Source of the DNA: Ascarosepion bandense
Taxonomy: Eukaryota; Mollusca; Cephalopoda; Sepiida; Sepiidae
NCBI GenBank assembly: GCA_037127315.1
Contig: JBBBDQ010000750.1
Location: 2,214,001-2,278,000 of the forward strand
DNA length: 64,000 nt
Reading direction: 5' to 3'
The notes under the pieces are model-generated. The model was given only the letters and a program-made list of their open reading frames with translations, was not told the origin of the DNA and did no database searches. Positions 44,703 through 55,524 of this stretch are shown piece after piece (position 1 is the stretch's first letter; the number at the start of each line of letters is the position of its first letter). The position numbers and the translations under genes were made by a program.

Positions 44703-45328
44703 GGGTAGATATCGGCTCGGAATGAGAAATCGGAGAGCCGAGTTCGAATTCTCGTCGAATTCGTTTCATTCACTTACACACAAATACCCTTGGGAAAAGT
44801 ATGAATCCATCTCTTCTCCCTCCAGCTATGGGTTGAATAGCAGGACATATCGGGTTCTATAGTCTTGGTTTTTCAACCAGTCTTCTGCAGAAAATAATGG
44901 CAATCTACTGCGGGAAAATCTTCTGCTGAATCAGACATGTCTCGAATGAGACATGATCATTCAAACGTGTATCGCGTATGGCACGTAACTAATTGATCTA
45001 GATAAAAGGATTGAATAACGAAGCAGATCGGGTTCTAATGGCTTGCTTGGCTATCAGTCTACCACAGAAGGTAATGACAATCTACTGCGTGAAAATCTTC
45101 TGCCTAGTCAGTCATGGATCGAAAGAGACATGATCGCACAGACATGTATCACGTATGGCACTTAATTGATTGATCAGAAAAAAAGGACTGAATAGCAGAA
45201 CAAATTGGGTTCTGTAGACTTGGCTGGCAACCAGTCTACCACAGAAAGTAATGGTAACCTATTGCAGAAAAATCTTCTGCCCAGAAGACATGACCGCACA
45301 AACGTGTATCACGTAAGGCACTTACTAA
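44703..45328 (+). mobile_element. SINE1 with tail module repeated three times
   Basis: A diverged SINE1 (44703-44998) is followed by two more copies of only its 3' half (44999-45175 and 45176-45328). Each contains the 'tctaccacagaa' block, the 'atcttctgcc' block, the pseudo-palindrome and the 'gtatcacgta.ggcact' end. The first unit has B box gagttcgaattctcg. Copies differ from one another, so the duplication is old. Confidence 0.78.
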
Positions 45329-45329
45329 T

Positions 45330-45960
45330 GTTATTTTCCTTTTTCTCATATTCTTCCCTCATTCAGTAATTCTTCGTCTCTTAATAAAACCCTGCTTGGG
45401 ATGAAAGAATTTTTAAAAATTGGTATAATCCGTTTAAGATATACGATTATTACATAAATCCTTGATTATTAATACTGTTTTAGTTTCAAAGTTGCTGACA
45501 ATACTCTTTGTAATAGACCCTTTCAATGATACAGTATTTTGCTAAATACTAAATTCAAAATACAGTATTTTGCTAAATATCGTACGCTAGGAAATTGTCT
45601 GTAATGTAAAAGAAATGACAAGTAAGTATATTTGACTTTTGTTGTTGTTAATAAAAGCCCACTTCATGTTTCAAAAGTTGTTTATTATTCGAAGATCTAC
45701 TTCAGTGTTGGCTTACAAAAACCTGATGACTCACGTTTGTCGTCTTAAAATTTGGGTGTGGTCTCTGGTCGACGGAATTTCGTAATGAACTTCGAACCTT
45801 GATATTAGAGAGTTTATGTTATGGAATGTCAAGGATAAATTCCCAATACTTTCTACTATATTTACCCTCTCTGTCCCCCACCCCTCTCTTTCTCTCTGTC
45901 TGACTCTCCTCATTTTTTATACCTCGTTCTCACTTTCCCTCTACTTTTTCAGGTGTTTCA
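45330..45960. other. Nothing recognised
   Basis: A 'tacagtattttgctaaatac' motif appears twice at 45530-45585 as a short direct repeat. No gene. Confidence 0.45.
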
Positions 45961-45988
45961 AGACATTTTCTATTGCGCTCATTATGTT

Positions 45989-46286
45989 CAGTCAGTCAAG
46001 TGCCATGCGCGATACACGCTTGGGCGATCATGTCTCGAAAGAGACATGACTGACTGGGCAGAAGATTATCCCGCAGTAGGTTGCCATTGCTTTCTGCGGT
46101 AGACTGGCTGCCGACCAAGGCTATAGAACCCAATCTGTCCTGCTATTTAACCCATAACTGGAAGGAAGTGACGGATTAATAGCTTTCCCAAGGGTATTTG
46201 CGCGTAAGTGCATGCAAGGAATTCAACTGGAATTCGAACTCGGTTCCTCGATTTCTCGTTCCGAGCCGATATCCATTGCACCACAA
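45989..46286 (-). mobile_element. SINE1 with perfect 13-bp TSD
   Basis: Full-length minus-strand copy flanked by cgctcattatgtt at 45976-45988 and 46287-46299. Little divergence from the apparent consensus, so a young insertion. Confidence 0.94.
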
Positions 46287-46442
46287 CGCTCATTATGTTA
46301 CTGAAGTTAAATAAGCAAAAAACGGCCAGTTAAGCTGACGATTTATTTAACGCTTGCAGTTTTGTTAGACATGATTTAAATGCAACCCAGATATTCAATC
46401 TTGCGATTATGTATGTATTTACTTATTCTGCGTATTTCTTAA

Positions 46443-46445
<3 letters not shown>

Positions 46446-46498
<53 letters not shown>

Positions 46499-46500
46499 AT
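46446..46500. repeat. (TG)n microsatellite
   Basis: TG run. Confidence 0.95.
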
Positions 46501-46589
46501 GTGTCTGCGTATGTAGAAGTAATGTTTAAAAGTTTTCACCTATCAATCGATATCTTATTTTTAAATCGTAAGTAATATATTTATTTACA

Positions 46590-46945
46590 TTTTTGATGAT
46601 CAAAGTTGACTTAAAAGTAGGAAGCTGGGAAGGATTATCACAAGAGAGAAGTCCTCGAGTAGAAATTGTTAGCATAGAAATGACAGTAACATCTAGCAAT
46701 TTCAACTGTAAAATGGCGTGCCTTATCCGCTAGTCTAATACTGCACTTGAATTTGTAAAATCGAGATATCAAAGATGAAAGCTCACCAGAACAATTACCG
46801 TGAAAGCATTTAAATAATGTACGGTCCCACTATGTATCTTATCCAGACAAAATTTAGAAGTTTCATTCCATGATATCAGGATACTATGTTGCCTTTCGCG
46901 ACCCAAATCTTCAGTTTCATAGTTACCTAATTCTCATTTTTACAC
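46590..46945. repeat. Repeat L joined to repeat M
   Basis: 46590-46810 is the reverse complement of 42885-43105. 46806-46945 matches 32255-32400 directly. The two repeats adjoin here only, so they may be parts of one larger element or a chance nesting. Confidence 0.7.
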
Positions 46946-46984
46946 TATTTATGTTCGGATCATTTTTTTTTATCTCTATTGCCA

Positions 46985-47042
46985 TATTCATAATGTTTCG
47001 GCCGTTGTACGCTCCAGCCTTCTTCGGGTAATATTTGTTTGA
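46985..47042 (-). ncRNA. Hammerhead relic
   Basis: Minus strand CCGAAGA (one core change), long hairpin with GGC/GCC, GAAA, then CAT...ATG as stem III. The block cgttgtacg is shared with 35300. Weak. Confidence 0.35.
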
Positions 47043-47049
47043 ATTTCGA

Positions 47050-47865
47050 ACCAAATCCAGAATTGTCAATTTACATATTAGCGTTTCTGAAAGTTGGTTC
47101 GATTAACTTTTTTAGACGATCTTCTCACGTTTATGTCTTGAAATGGGCTGTCATATAAGTCTTCGCATTTCTTGGTCGCTCAGTAAAGTCACTGAGAGTC
47201 AGATCTATTTCCTCCAACCAACAATGTCAATTGTGCAAATAGTTACATCTCATCTCTGAAATATAGAATGAAATATATTAATTTTATTTACTCGGCAAAC
47301 CAATGATAAAAATGAACTAAATTAGTCAAAATATTTCAGTAGTAAATGAATTAACATTTTTGTTCCAAAAGGCCATTCCCAGAAGAAATCCTACTCCAAG
47401 ATAGAATTTATTTCTGTTCTTTTAGGCGTCCTACAAAGTGAAAATGACAAAAGAAGCAAAGCAGTTATTGTTCCTGCCTCGTGTACGCGAGTGTCTCCCT
47501 GTTTAAATTCGGCCTGATACATAAATGAAGTTTATATAATTATTTATTTGAAATTTCACTCTAAGGCTAGAATTTTAAAAGTGAGCAGTACCATTCTTTG
47601 CGGGCAGGGAAAGGATCTAGAGTGTAATGAAGACCCTTTAAAATAAACAGACTATGACTGATCGAAAGTAAATTTTGGGGAGAATTGCAAACAGGTAAAC
47701 GGGTGCAAAATACAGTATTTTTTTAATATAATTTTACATAAACTGTCTAAACTGGTTGAATTCAGTTGTTTTCAACCGAAAACAACTCGATTTTTACTAG
47801 TTGTTAGGTGTTTTTGTAACTTCGCAAACACCAATATTTTAAACAAGAATCTAGTTTGCAAGAAT
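47050..47865. other. Nothing recognised
   Basis: Unique-looking DNA. Confidence 0.4.
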
Positions 47866-47869
47866 TAGA

Positions 47870-48260
47870 AACAAATGACAAGACCAAATGCTTCGAAAAG
47901 TTGGAATTTGGCTCCAGAAATAAATATTTGTGTATTGGCAGCTGTATGTTGCATGCTCAAGAGTAAGAAATCATAAGAATTTATTTTTCGTTGTTAAAAA
48001 GGAAAAATGAAATTTTCTTAAAAAATACTGTTTACCATGATGGTCTGTAAAATTAAATTGAATTAAAGAAATTATTAAACTGCGAAGTAAGGTTTCTTTA
48101 AGTATTTTTCCAAACAAATTAATTTATTCAAATTTCATCGACTGGTTTGCAAAATTTAATGAAAGGTAGTTTTTGTAAATCTCTACAAAAAATGTTAGCG
48201 ATAACTTCAACAATACTAAATACTGTAAGGATTTCAAACTGCGTCAGTGTGCTGCAAAAA
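47870..48260. repeat. Repeat N, uninterrupted copy
   Basis: Collinear with 10060-10245 plus 10968-11140 and lacking the Helitron DNA. It serves as a paralogous empty site. Confidence 0.74.
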
Positions 48261-48627
48261 ACAAATAGCATTTTAAATAATAGCAGCTTTTGAGAAAGGT
48301 GTACTATTTTTAGGACAACAGATATTTGAAAAAATTCTAGCTTTAAAAAAATAAGTGCTTGTTGAAGGGGATAAAATACCATTAAAACCGAATAAATTTC
48401 TTTTCAATTTTTAATAAAATCATTACAGAATTTAATTCATTTTATTTTAGAAACATACATGTTTTAGAAAGAATAAAATTAACATTCGAATGATAGACAA
48501 ATGAAACGGTTTTATTTTGTCATCCACTGTTAGAAATCTGAACGTCTGTATCATGTAGACGCAATCTGGACATGACGCGCTCAATACACCAGACGACAGC
48601 CAGCGATGATAAAAGACGTCCACAGAG

Positions 48628-48630
<3 letters not shown>

Positions 48631-48686
<56 letters not shown>
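48631..48686. repeat. (AT)n microsatellite
   Basis: AT run. Confidence 0.95.
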
Positions 48687-48689
<3 letters not shown>

Positions 48690-48919
48690 GGAGGTTTATA
48701 GAAGTAATGATATAGCCACGGATGTTTTTCTAGTGTCATCATATTTTGTGACATTGAAATGCTCATTGATGTTTGCATTGTAAAATTATTTTGAACATTT
48801 ATAATACCTAATACCAAAACAGAAGTGCCTTTATATCGATGTGGAAGGGTGGTTGCTAGGAACATGACCTGGAAGGGTGGTTATTAGAAAACATTTGGGA
48901 ACCACTGCACTAAGGATCT

Positions 48920-49490
48920 GATGATTCAGACTTTGGTGGCTTTGAAAGCATTCAAACTGATTATTCATTTATTTTTTTATATATTTTCAAAATAGTTTTA
49001 TTCTTGAAAACTTGTGTTTCGTCTACCTCTTTTTTGCTTACATTTTACTCTTTTGAAATATATTTTGCAAAGCAGTTTTAGTTTAATAAAAGTTGTGAAC
49101 ATGAGTGCTTTTGCTGATTGGGTCAATCGCGGATAAATTTCAGCGCAGTTGGCAATTCGCTGATGGCAAGATCCTCCTCGAAGCTATTCGGACCTAAAAC
49201 TCACGTGAGTTTCAGGTCCGAAACAAGACAAGCAAACTTGATACAGAAAGCGAAATAGCTTAACCTCACCTTCACACTTAAGTATTTCTTGGTATCCGTG
49301 TAAAATTGTAATATCTACATGGTATAAATATTCATTTTAGAAAATAGTCTTAGCTAAATTTATATGAATATTTTATTTTCTTAATTTCTTCAAACGAAAA
49401 TAATCTTCATAATTCTTATAATTACTGGTACATTTTAAATAAGACTTAATGTTAACTTATAAAGAAAATCCATCAATTTCTTCATATATA
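48920..49490. other. Nothing recognised
   Basis: A short palindrome (gacctaaaactcacgtgagttt / caggtccg) at about 49190-49222 only. Confidence 0.4.
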
Positions 49491-49498
49491 TATATCTA

Positions 49499-49558
49499 AT
49501 ATTGCCTGATGACGAGGTAAAAATCTCGAAACATAAAAATTTCCGTGTCGCAATGTAA
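49499..49558 (+). ncRNA. Hammerhead ribozyme, family B (best in window)
   Basis: CTGATGA at 49506-49512, stem II GAG-GTAAAAAT-CTC, GAAA at 49528-49531, stem III C15.2/G16.2 with an imperfect AU helix, GTC at 49547-49549 with predicted self-cleavage after 49549. Stem I pairs 49499-49505 (ATATTGC) with 49550-49556 (GCAATGT): seven contiguous pairs including one G-U. All invariant bases are present; the closing pair of stem II is weak. TATTGAGCAC follows at 49624-49633. Confidence 0.82.
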
Positions 49559-49701
49559 ACTATATTAATTTTAAATTTAAAAAAAAACGAATTTAATTAT
49601 ATTATGCCATACAATATTTGTTTTATTGAGCACTTTTATAATAAAAAAAAAAGGCCGGAGAACGTGGAATTATATAACTGTTGGTTTTCTTCACCTAGAT
49701 T

Positions 49702-49703
<2 letters not shown>

Positions 49704-49785
<82 letters not shown>
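49704..49785. repeat. (AT)n(GA)n microsatellite
   Basis: AT run then GA run. Confidence 0.95.
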
Positions 49786-49787
<2 letters not shown>

Positions 49788-49989
49788 AGAAGAAAACTCA
49801 ACACATAACTAAACTGGTAAAATAAATTATGGAATTATAACCGTTTAAATATGTGTTCAGTTTTCTTCTTGTTATATCATATTACTCTGGATAATATACA
49901 TTAAGATCTCCATTTTTATCTATTTAATGTTTTATATCAATTAGATTTTTGTTTTTTTGTTTGTTTTTTTTTATTATCAGTTTCTACGG

Positions 49990-50165
49990 ATTTGTCATTA
50001 TTTTTAATATGTACATATATGGCAAAGTGGAAAAAGTTTTCGACCTATGGGACGCGTTTCGTTTCTTTAGTTCTCCAACAAACGCGTTTTCGTCCGATGG
50101 AGATCTAAGGGACGAAATACGTTACATGAATATTTTTTCCACTTTAGCGTACATTTTTCCTTTTC
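49990..50165. repeat. Short imperfect inverted repeat
   Basis: Ends gtacatatatggcaaagtgg and ccactttagcgtac are inverted. The interior holds two related blocks around gggacg. No recognised family. Confidence 0.4.
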
Positions 50166-50178
50166 TTGATGCATAAAG

Positions 50179-50183
<5 letters not shown>

Positions 50184-50240
<57 letters not shown>
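50184..50240. repeat. (AT)n microsatellite
   Basis: AT run. Another at 50460-50495. Confidence 0.95.
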
Positions 50241-50242
<2 letters not shown>

Positions 50243-50355
50243 TACACATTCAAATTTTCTTAAATTTGATGGTCATTTCGACCGGCAAACACCCATCAAA
50301 CAAAACATTATGGAACATTATGGAAAATAAATTTATTTATTTTTTTTTTTTTTGC

Positions 50356-50387
<32 letters not shown>

Positions 50388-50456
50388 ATGGTTGGATCAG
50401 TGTTAAAAATTAATATTAATATGATCTTTCTCGAAGCCGTTTTTATATATTTATGA

Positions 50457-50497
<41 letters not shown>

Positions 50498-50499
50498 GG

Positions 50500-51005
50500 G
50501 AGCAGGCAATCCCTCTATTTTAGAAGTTTCATTAAAAACAACTGAAAAGTTAAGTTAAGTTTTTATAATTTTATAATCTTATAATTTTCTTCTATTCTGG
50601 ACGTAAATTATGTAGTCAGTCAGTTAAGTGCCATACGTGATACACGCTTGGGCGATCATATCTCGAAAGAGACATGACTGACTGGGCAGAAGATTATCCC
50701 ACAGTAGGTTGCCATTACTTTCTGCGGTAGACTGGTTGCCGACCAAGGCTATAGAAACCAATCTGTCCTGCTATTTAACCCATAACTGGAAGGAAGTGAC
50801 GGATTAATACCTTTCCCAAGGGTATTTGCGCGTAAGTGAATGTAAGGAATTCAACTGGAATTCGAACTCGGCTCTCCGATTTCTCGTTCCGAGCCGATAT
50901 CCACTGCGCCACAACGCACATCCGAAATTATGTAGAAATAGCCCAAATGTTTTGCATCTCCGAGAGTTTTCGGCTATACTTTTAGCCTTTACCAAAGATG
51001 ATTTT
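50500..51005 (-). repeat. Repeat J split by SINE1
   Basis: Blocks before 50615 and after 50936 belong to one repeat also seen at 34690-34890. On the minus strand the right part has hairpin GGCTAAAAGTATAGCC followed by GAAAACTC, a hammerhead-like 3' half with a changed core (TTGGTAA). Confidence 0.5.
50616..50924 (-). mobile_element. SINE1 with perfect 11-bp TSD
   Basis: Full-length minus-strand copy flanked by aaattatgtag at 50605-50615 and 50925-50935. Inserted into repeat J. Confidence 0.94.
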
Positions 51006-51267
51006 ATATTTACTTTTAATTGAATCTATAGATTGTTTTACGTATGTATCTAGAGTTCCAGAAATGTTTTATTTTCCAAACATAGTCAGCACATTGTTGC
51101 CGTGTTCTTTATTGACATTATTGAGTGTCGGCTTTTTCTTTTTGATTAATAATGATTTCTTTATTTTTTAATAGAAAACATTCTATGATTCTTGTACATA
51201 CATACATACATACATACATACATACATAAAACATCCATAGATTCAGTTAAAATTCACAACTCTGTCA

Positions 51268-51400
51268 TAATTATTTCGGCGAGACAAGCTTGCTAAACAT
51301 TACACTACATAGAAGTACTCAATATGACTTTTTAAGCGTAGCTTACATGTGGCACAAGGCCGAATATATGTTGCACCCAATGAGGATTGAACTCACTACT
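51268..51400 (-). mobile_element. SINE4: tRNA-like tandem unit (part)
   Basis: Minus strand: gtgagttcaatcctcat B-box region, ccttgtgccacatgtaagct linker, then gtagtgtaatgtttagcaag (A-box region of the next unit). Continues at 51710 after a SINE1 insertion. Confidence 0.68.
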
Positions 51401-51709
51401 GGATGTGCGTTGTGGTGCAGTGGACATCGACTCGAAACGCGACATCGGGGTGCCGAGTTCGAATTCCAGTTGGAGTCCATGCATTCACTTACGCGCAAAT
51501 ACCATTGGTAAATGTATTAATCCGTCTGTTCCCTCCAGTTATGGGTTAGATAATAGAACAGATTGAGTTTTATAGCCTTGGCTGGTAACCAGTCTACCGC
51601 AGAAAGCAATGGCAACCTATTGCGGGAAAATCTTCTGCCCAGTCAGTCATGTCACTTTCGAGACATGATCGCCCAAGCGTGTATCACGTATGGCACTTAA
51701 CTGACTGAC
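51401..51709 (+). mobile_element. SINE1 inserted in SINE4 array
   Basis: Sense, full length: ggatgtgcgttgtggtgcag to cttaactgactg. It splits the string cactact|cagtcg, which is continuous at 51851-51863. Confidence 0.9.
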
Positions 51710-51908
51710 TCAGTCGTTACTGTTTTAGAGGGACAAGCTTGCTAACCATTACACTACGTCGAAGCACTGAATATGACTTTCTAAGCGTAGCTAACATGTG
51801 GCACAAGGCCAAAAATATGGGGCAACCAGTGAGAATTGAACTCACTACTCAGTCGTAATTGTTTTTTTGCGAGACAAGCTTGCTAACCATTACACCACGT
51901 CAATGTGG
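51710..51908 (-). mobile_element. SINE4: tandem tRNA-like units
   Basis: Minus strand: A box tggtgtaatggttagcaag (about 51880-51900), B box gagttcaattctc, linker ccttgtgccacatgttagct, then a second unit head gtagtgtaatggttagcaag about 145 bp downstream. With 51268-51400 this is a tandem of about 2.3 units. Confidence 0.72.
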
Positions 51909-51911
51909 CCA

Positions 51912-52770
51912 ATACATGACTTGTTACGATTAATAAACATGTTCAAAATATTGTTACGATTAATGTAACAGGTTCAAAATATTCATGTTTAATACAATGC
52001 TGAAAGGAATACAAAATAAAAATAACTCTCTTTTCTTCACTGTTTTCAAATTCGTGAGCCTGTTCGAAAATTTATTTTGACCAATAGAAAAAATGTTTGG
52101 CTCCGTGCTGAAAAAAAAGACCAAAGCATAGTTTAACGAGCCTAAGTGAAAATTTAGTGAAAAGGGGGCGGCTTACAAACTGAGAAAAAGTAACGAGCCG
52201 GTGTTAAATCGCTTTTTGATATAAATAGGTAGAGAAAGTTGAATCAATTAGCGAGGAGAGACAATTCTTCAAAACTACGATCAATACATCCCCACATGAA
52301 AAAGCCAGCTGGTTATGTCTCGTGATCATGATGGCCACTCTGTTGCTCCATGTCGTCCTTATCAGCCTCAGCTCGAAATTAAGATTTAACCTTTCTCGAA
52401 CGCGTAAGCCAGAGTTAAATCTAAAACTACTGCAATTTATTTTTGTTCAATAAAAGTTAATAATAAAAAACGGGCGTTATTTTTGCTTCACTCTGTATAT
52501 GTACAGATGGAATCTTCGATATCCTAAAAAGTTACCAAAAGATTGAAATTCTCAAACTAAATCTATTTTTTTTTTTTTTTTTGTTTAGGTTTATATTTTT
52601 ACTTAAGGTTAACGGATCTCATTTCTGTTTTTTAATTATAATTTTTTGCTGTTGTGGACTTCCAAATTTAAAACCTCTCTCCAAATTTGATATTCTGTTT
52701 GCGAAAGGAAAGAGGAGAAAAATGCTTTGAACAAAGTGCATACAAGCAAAATAACAGGCAAAAGGAAATT
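51912..52770. other. Nothing recognised
   Basis: Direct repeat of tattgttacgattaat near 51950. No gene. Confidence 0.4.
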
Positions 52771-52774
52771 GTTT

Positions 52775-52812
52775 CAATTACTCTCTCTCTCTCTCTCTTT
52801 ATCTCTCTCTCT

Positions 52813-52853
<41 letters not shown>

Positions 52854-53035
52854 TTTATCTATGAATCTATCTCTCCGTTTTTTCTTTCTTTCTGTCTTTC
52901 TTTCTTTCTTTATTTGTTTATCTACGTCGCGATTTCTTCTTCTTCTCTCTATCTCACAGTTTCATTCTCTCTCTCTCTCTCGCTCTCTCTCACTTTGTAA
53001 CTATCTGTTTATCTCTTCGTTTTTTCTTCTCTCTA

Positions 53036-53071
<36 letters not shown>

Positions 53072-53185
53072 AGTTTTTCTTCTCTCTCTCCTTTTCTCTA
53101 TCTATTTCTCTGTGTTTTATTCTTTCTCTCTCTATCTGTCTACCTATGTATTTCTCCATTTTTCTTATTCATCTATCCGTTTTCT

Positions 53186-53242
<57 letters not shown>
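52775..53242. repeat. CT-rich microsatellite region
   Basis: CT, CTTT and TATC runs. The 186-codon Ser/Leu frame over it is a translation of simple sequence. Confidence 0.9.
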
Positions 53243-53246
<4 letters not shown>

Positions 53247-53382
53247 AATTTTCTTTATCGTAATTTCTATTAAGAATTTTCGGCGTTTTCATGACCATTC
53301 TACCTTCCTATCTGCTGCCTCGGCACCTGGTAATGGTGAACGGGGTTTATCCGGTTCATGATTACTACTTATTGGTGAATTT

Positions 53383-53502
53383 GAGCCTTACCAGTTGTTT
53401 CATACAAAATCTTACTTCTCGTTCGATCACTGAAGTTAAGCAGTGTCGAGCCTGGTCAGTGCTTAGATGGTGGACCACTTCGGAACACCAACTGATGTAA
53501 AC
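53383..53502 (+). pseudogene. 5S rRNA-derived segment
   Basis: gatcactgaagttaagcag, tcgagcctggtcagtgctta and gatggtggacc match, in order, the internal control region and 3' half of animal 5S rRNA (box A/C region). The first ~40 bp match poorly. About 120 bp long, as a 5S gene is. Immediately followed by a tRNA-like SINE4 head, so it may be a 5S-headed SINE rather than a plain 5S pseudogene. Confidence 0.72.
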
Positions 53503-53504
53503 AA

Positions 53505-53700
53505 CTTCTGAGTAATGGCACTTTAACGTTGTGTAATGATTAGCAAACTTCTCTCACTTGATCAATAAATGAGTAATGAGTTTGATCTTCACCGGGTGCT
53601 TCATACAATTGGCTTTGTGCCACATCTAAGCTATGCTTATTATGCCGTTAAATAACCCAAGAGTGGTTCCATATGTAATAAAATCAATCAGCCAGTCATT
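53505..53700 (+). mobile_element. SINE4 unit downstream of 5S-like segment
   Basis: gttgtgtaatgattagcaaa (A-box region), gagtttgatcttc (B-box region, 53579-53590) and tttgtgccacatctaagct correspond to 51710-51908 in sense orientation. Confidence 0.65.
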
Positions 53701-53785
53701 TAATTATCTATCTTAGTATGTTCATATCTAGCTATCTGTCTGTCTTTATTAGTTCAAACGTTATTTAGTAGCTATTCATATTTGT

Positions 53786-53936
53786 GTAGACGCCTCGTAT
53801 ATTTTAAACAGTATTTATTTCGTCTACCGGCCTACGTATTCGAGAAAACTTAATTAAAAATTGTATCCTGTTATGTTTGCTCGGGTAAGCAGGCCAGTAG
53901 TCGAAACAAATAGTTTAAAAGAAACAGAGCGTCTAC
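53786..53936. repeat. Imperfect foldback related to SINE2 bodies
   Basis: Arms 53786-53852 and 53878-53936 are reverse complements with mismatches. They contain ctaccggcct, the same motif as the SINE2 arms at 8932-9196. Confidence 0.68.
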
Positions 53937-53939
53937 TCA

Positions 53940-54690
53940 AATAGTCACTAAAAATAAAATAATTTTAGAATCCTGGGTTTCTATTAGGCTCCCTGCGAAG
54001 ATGTGGTATTGTGGTGCATGTTGGATTGAATGGAGAAGGTTGGCTTCTTGTGGTGATTCAATAAATTGTTAGAGTGAATGATTCGAGAGTAGGATTACAT
54101 AGATCTAGAATAGGCAGTGTTGACCAGCCTTTCTTCACTTCCCCTTCGGTCTTTTGCTACAAATTAATGTAACCATATCAATTCAATAAATACACGCAGG
54201 ATGAATTTTCTGTTAGAAACATTATAAAGAAATAAACAACCCCAGTTGCAAGAAAATTAAATGAGTTATCTACTATAAAAATTTAAAACAGCTGACCTTA
54301 TCGTCAACAAAAACAAGTTATCTGCAAGATCCAAATTACAGAGAACAAATATTTTTCTTTGTGAAATCACATGTACCTTAATGAACTGTGTTTCTGGTCA
54401 AAACAAATTCATGAATAATTATATTGAGCATACCACTACATACTTATCAAAAAGACTCACTTCTGACCATAGCTCAATTAAGATTCGTTTAAACACACAT
54501 GGAAACCTATCAAACTCTACCCGCAACATATTCGTAGAAAATACTATTGTAATAGCCTCGTCCATGTGTAAAAACGACAAAAAATAATAACAATCGAATT
54601 ATTGATAAGAAGAAATACAAAGCCAACACTCAATAATATCAACTATGAACACGGGCACAATATCTTGTTTGGAAAATAAAATAAAAATCA
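53940..54690. other. Nothing recognised
   Basis: A 68-codon frame at 54381-54587 has no recognised motif. Confidence 0.4.
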
Positions 54691-54749
54691 TTCCCCTAAC
54701 TCTAGATACATAAATTCAGTTATAATTAAACTTTTAAAAATCTTTTATA

Positions 54750-54960
54750 ATGGCTAAAGAAATAGCCGAAAGCTCTCCAACATACAAAACATTCTAAAAA
54801 TTCTTACTTACCTTATGTCACAAAAAAACTTATATGAACGCAAAAAACATAATAAAAAGCTTAAACACAGTACCTTGTCAGTCGTTTTTAATGAAACATG
54901 TATAAAAGAGAGGTTACTGCCCAAATGCAAAATTATATTTAAACAGACAGCAACAATTTT
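54750..54960 (+). repeat. Repeat J, sense copy
   Basis: aatGGCTaaagaaatAGCCGAAAGC near 54765-54787 is a hairpin followed by GAAA, preceded by TTATAA. The 3' block (ttttaatgaaacatgtataa...tactgcccaaatgc) matches the complement of 34690-34740. Confidence 0.5.
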
Positions 54961-55139
54961 TTAAATATGTTTAGTTGAATATAATATTTAAGAAAAATTA
55001 TATTAATTATTTATTCTTACATTTTTCCGTTTGAGGGAATAAGGGAGTGCAAAAGATCTCCCGTACTGTCCATTTCCCCAAGCGCTTTCGGTCACTTCTT
55101 TAGCCATTTCTTTTCATATTTGACTGTTTAAGATGTAAT

Positions 55140-55141
<2 letters not shown>

Positions 55142-55190
<49 letters not shown>
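55142..55190. repeat. (TG)n microsatellite
   Basis: TG run. Confidence 0.95.
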
Positions 55191-55192
<2 letters not shown>

Positions 55193-55385
55193 GTTTTGAA
55201 TACTAAAAATAGTGCTTATTCCCAGCATCGCGCGATAAGTGCAGCTGGAATTCTAGTGGGCATCTTTCTATTTTTTTAAAACCTTCAATGCACCATTTCT
55301 GCTGATGAATAAAGTGAAAGTGAGATTTTTTATATATATCTTCTAATATATAAAAGCCCATTTATGTTAGTCTGTAATGTTTAAG

Positions 55386-55510
55386 GATGTGCGTTGTGGT
55401 GCAGTGAATATCGGCACGGAACAAGAAATCGGGGAGCCGAGTTCGAATTCCAGTTGAATTCCTTGCATTCACTTGTGCGCAAATACTCTTGGGAAATGTA
55501 TTAATCCGTC
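55386..55510 (+). mobile_element. SINE1 head half, truncated
   Basis: gatgtgcgttgtggtgcag to gtattaatccgtc, with A and B boxes. Ends abruptly at 55510 before a hairpin. Confidence 0.82.
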
Positions 55511-55524
55511 ATTTGTGACATTAC

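Noticed and set aside
48888..48912. hAT transposon end (gggaaccactgcacta)
   Set aside because: Only one end found; no matching left terminus upstream, so too weak for a feature.
53383..53502. Functional 5S rRNA gene
   Set aside because: The 5' third is badly diverged and there is no tandem array or clean T-run terminator.
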